A program made the position numbers and the translations under genes. A stretch of DNA of 64,000 nt, taken from contig NZ_CP054475.1 of assembly GCF_025345565.1 (NCBI RefSeq), positions 1,890,448-1,954,447 of the forward strand. The letters are read 5' to 3'. The notes beneath the pieces were generated by a model that saw only the letters and a program-made list of their open reading frames with translations, did not search any database and was not told where the DNA came from. This DNA comes from Thalassolituus hydrocarboniclasticus. Its GTDB lineage: Bacteria > Pseudomonadota > Gammaproteobacteria > Pseudomonadales > Oceanobacteraceae. Positions 62,848 through 64,000 of this stretch are shown here, piece by piece (position 1 is the first letter of the stretch; each line of letters begins with the position of its first letter).

Positions 62848-64000
62848 TTACTTGTTGTGCTCGCCGGCTTCTGCTGCTGTTTCAGCTTCAGTTACCGTAG
62901 TGGTTTCTGTCGCTGGTTCAGCGTCAGCTGCAACCACAGGCTCGGCAGCTGGCTCTGCAACGTCTTGCCCGGCTGGTGCTGATACCTGTTCTGCACTGTC
63001 CGCATTGCGGCGGTTGCGCGGATCGTTCGGTGCGCGACCACCTGGGTTGCGACGGCGTCCGCGGCGCGAGCTGCGATCATTACCCTGGGTTGCCGTGGCG
63101 ACTTCTTCCTGAGAGGTCGTTACTTCCGCTTCGGTTGCTTCCGCTTCGGTTGCTTCTGCCGAGGCTTTTTCCGCGGCGGCTGGTTTTTCTTCAGCAACCG
63201 TCACTTCAGGCAGGGAGGCCGTGTCTTCTGCTGGCTGAGCGACAGTGTCCTGCACTTCAGTTGCTTCAGTCGCCTGTACTTCTGCTGTTTGTGTTTCAGC
63301 AGCAGGGGCCTGAGCCTCTGCTGTCTGGGCTTCTGCTGCAGGAGTTTCAGTTGCCGGAGCTTCTGCGGCAGTTTCCTGAGTGGCGGTAGTTTCGGCAGTT
63401 ACTGATTGCTCAGCGGTTTCTGCTTTTGCTTCGCTGACTTCGGCGTTTACTGATTCAGTGTTCGCTGTTTCAGTATTTGCTGCTTCGACAGCAGTTTCTG
63501 CTGCGTTGGCGTCAGAATTGTCCGCAGCACCGTTTTTGGCCGGACGGTCGTCACGGTTACGGTTACGGCGACGGCTGTTGCGCGAACGGCGGGTTGTTTT
63601 TTCACCATTCTCATCAGCGTTGTTTTCGCTGCCCGCATCCGTGCTGTTATCGGCATTGGCAGGAGTTGCTGCATTTTCGCTTACAGCACTATCTGCAACT
63701 ACCACAGCCTGTTCTTCAGCAGCCTGTTCGTTGCTGTTTTCTTCAGTGCTGGCAGCATTCGCCTGGCTGTTGTTGCGCTCGCCGCGTTCATTGCGGTTGC
63801 GACGACGGCGACCTTCCGGACGACCTTCGCTGTTGCGGTTACCGGTTTCAGCGGTTTCGCTCGTAGTTACGTTGCTCGTTTCGGTTTCGGTTACTTCAAC
63901 CTTGTCATTACGGACTTCGTTGCGTGGTGCGCGGTTGCCGCTGCGGTCACGGCGTGGTGCACGTGGCTCGTTGCTGGCTTCGGCTTCATTACGCTCGGCG
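62848..64000 (-). CDS. rne: Ribonuclease E, C-terminal part (N-terminus outside window)
   Basis: The last about 384 codons of a long frame that runs off the window edge without a start. The part nearest the edge is arginine-rich (RAPRRDRSGNRAPRN, GRPEGRRRRNRNERGERNN, TRRSRNSRRRNRNRDDRP), as in the RNA-binding, degradosome-scaffolding tail of RNase E. Then comes a long Ala/Glu/Thr-rich spacer and the late basic patch RRGRRRNPGGRAPNDPRNRR that closes many Pseudomonas-type RNase E proteins; here a further acidic tail of about 45 residues follows. The catalytic half is not visible, so the name rests on tail composition. Confidence 0.75.
   Translation of the reverse strand, partial: AERNEAEASNEPRAPRRDRSGNRAPRNEVRNDKVEVTETETSNVTTSETAETGNRNSEGRPEGRRRRNRNERGERNNSQANAASTEENSNEQAAEEQAVVVADSAVSENAATPANADNSTDAGSENNADENGEKTTRRSRNSRRRNRNRDDRPAKNGAADNSDANAAETAVEAANTETANTESVNAEVSEAKAETAEQSVTAETTATQETAAEAPATETPAAEAQTAEAQAPAAETQTAEVQATEATEVQDTVAQPAEDTASLPEVTVAEEKPAAAEKASAEATEAEATEAEVTTSQEEVATATQGNDRSSRRGRRRNPGGRAPNDPRNRRNADSAEQVSAPAGQDVAEPAAEPVVAADAEPATETTTVTEAETAAEAGEHNK

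Overview
The window looks like chromosomal DNA of a marine gammaproteobacterium of the Oceanospirillales type (Thalassolituus/Oceanobacter-like). The evidence is the Pseudomonas-like gene content (ThrH, a 4Fe-4S adenylylsulfate reductase CysH, the AcnD/PrpF form of the methylcitrate cycle, an arginine-rich RNase E tail), a FilA-like surface protein locus, and dense coding with short overlaps. I see no rRNA, tRNA, insertion sequence, phage gene or CRISPR array. The genus is an inference.

Layout. (1) 1-4.8 kb, + strand: 3' part of dnaX, then ebfC-recR-rnd-ycgL-ycgN and a small membrane protein, closed by a strong terminator. The dnaX fragment carries an A10 slippery run with stop codons just behind it in both other frames. 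(2) 5.2-10.3 kb: a membrane/winged-helix protein, a large membrane-anchored VWA protein, and a MoxR ATPase paired with a CoxE-like VWA protein. (3) 10.4-21.3 kb: an envelope-machine operon with an SH3-like exported protein, a probable outer-membrane barrel, a thioredoxin-like protein, three TPR proteins (two of them lipoproteins), a TolQ/ExbB-type channel protein, two ExbD/TolR proteins and a TonB-like protein with an AgmX/PglI-type C-terminus. It resembles the Agl/Glt energy-transducing module of Myxococcus. One ExbD has Asn where the proton-carrying Asp is expected. (4) 21.4-28.8 kb: MaoC hydratase, lysophospholipase-like hydrolase, fadD and hrpA. (5) 28.9-31.6 kb: a four-gene HvfA/B/C/X (bufferin-type) operon for a cysteine-modified, copper-binding peptide; the precursor has ten EGKCG motifs. 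(6) 31.7-39.9 kb: an MlaA homologue without a lipobox, DAHP synthase, a DUF72 protein, a small HTH protein, a sulfur island (TSUP permease, cysB, cysH), thrH and pabB. (7) 40.2-46.8 kb: a Fil-like locus (FilA-like protein with a structured leader, C39 peptidase, two barrel proteins, MalM-like protein, hydrolase). (8) 46.8-53.7 kb: divergent ppsR/ppsA, a hydrolase, an SDR-like protein, rraA and an FAD oxidoreductase. (9) 53.9-60.7 kb: the propionate operon gntR-prpB-prpC-acnD-prpF with two operator-like palindromes. (10) 60.8-64 kb, - strand: a HEAT-repeat-like exported protein and the C-terminal tail of RNase E, cut by the window edge.

The most interesting regions are the HvfABCX copper-peptide operon and the Agl-like envelope machine. 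Both belong to families partly known elsewhere, but each has features here that I have not seen described. Convergent genes are repeatedly separated by symmetrical A-tract/hairpin/T-tract terminators that can act in both directions.
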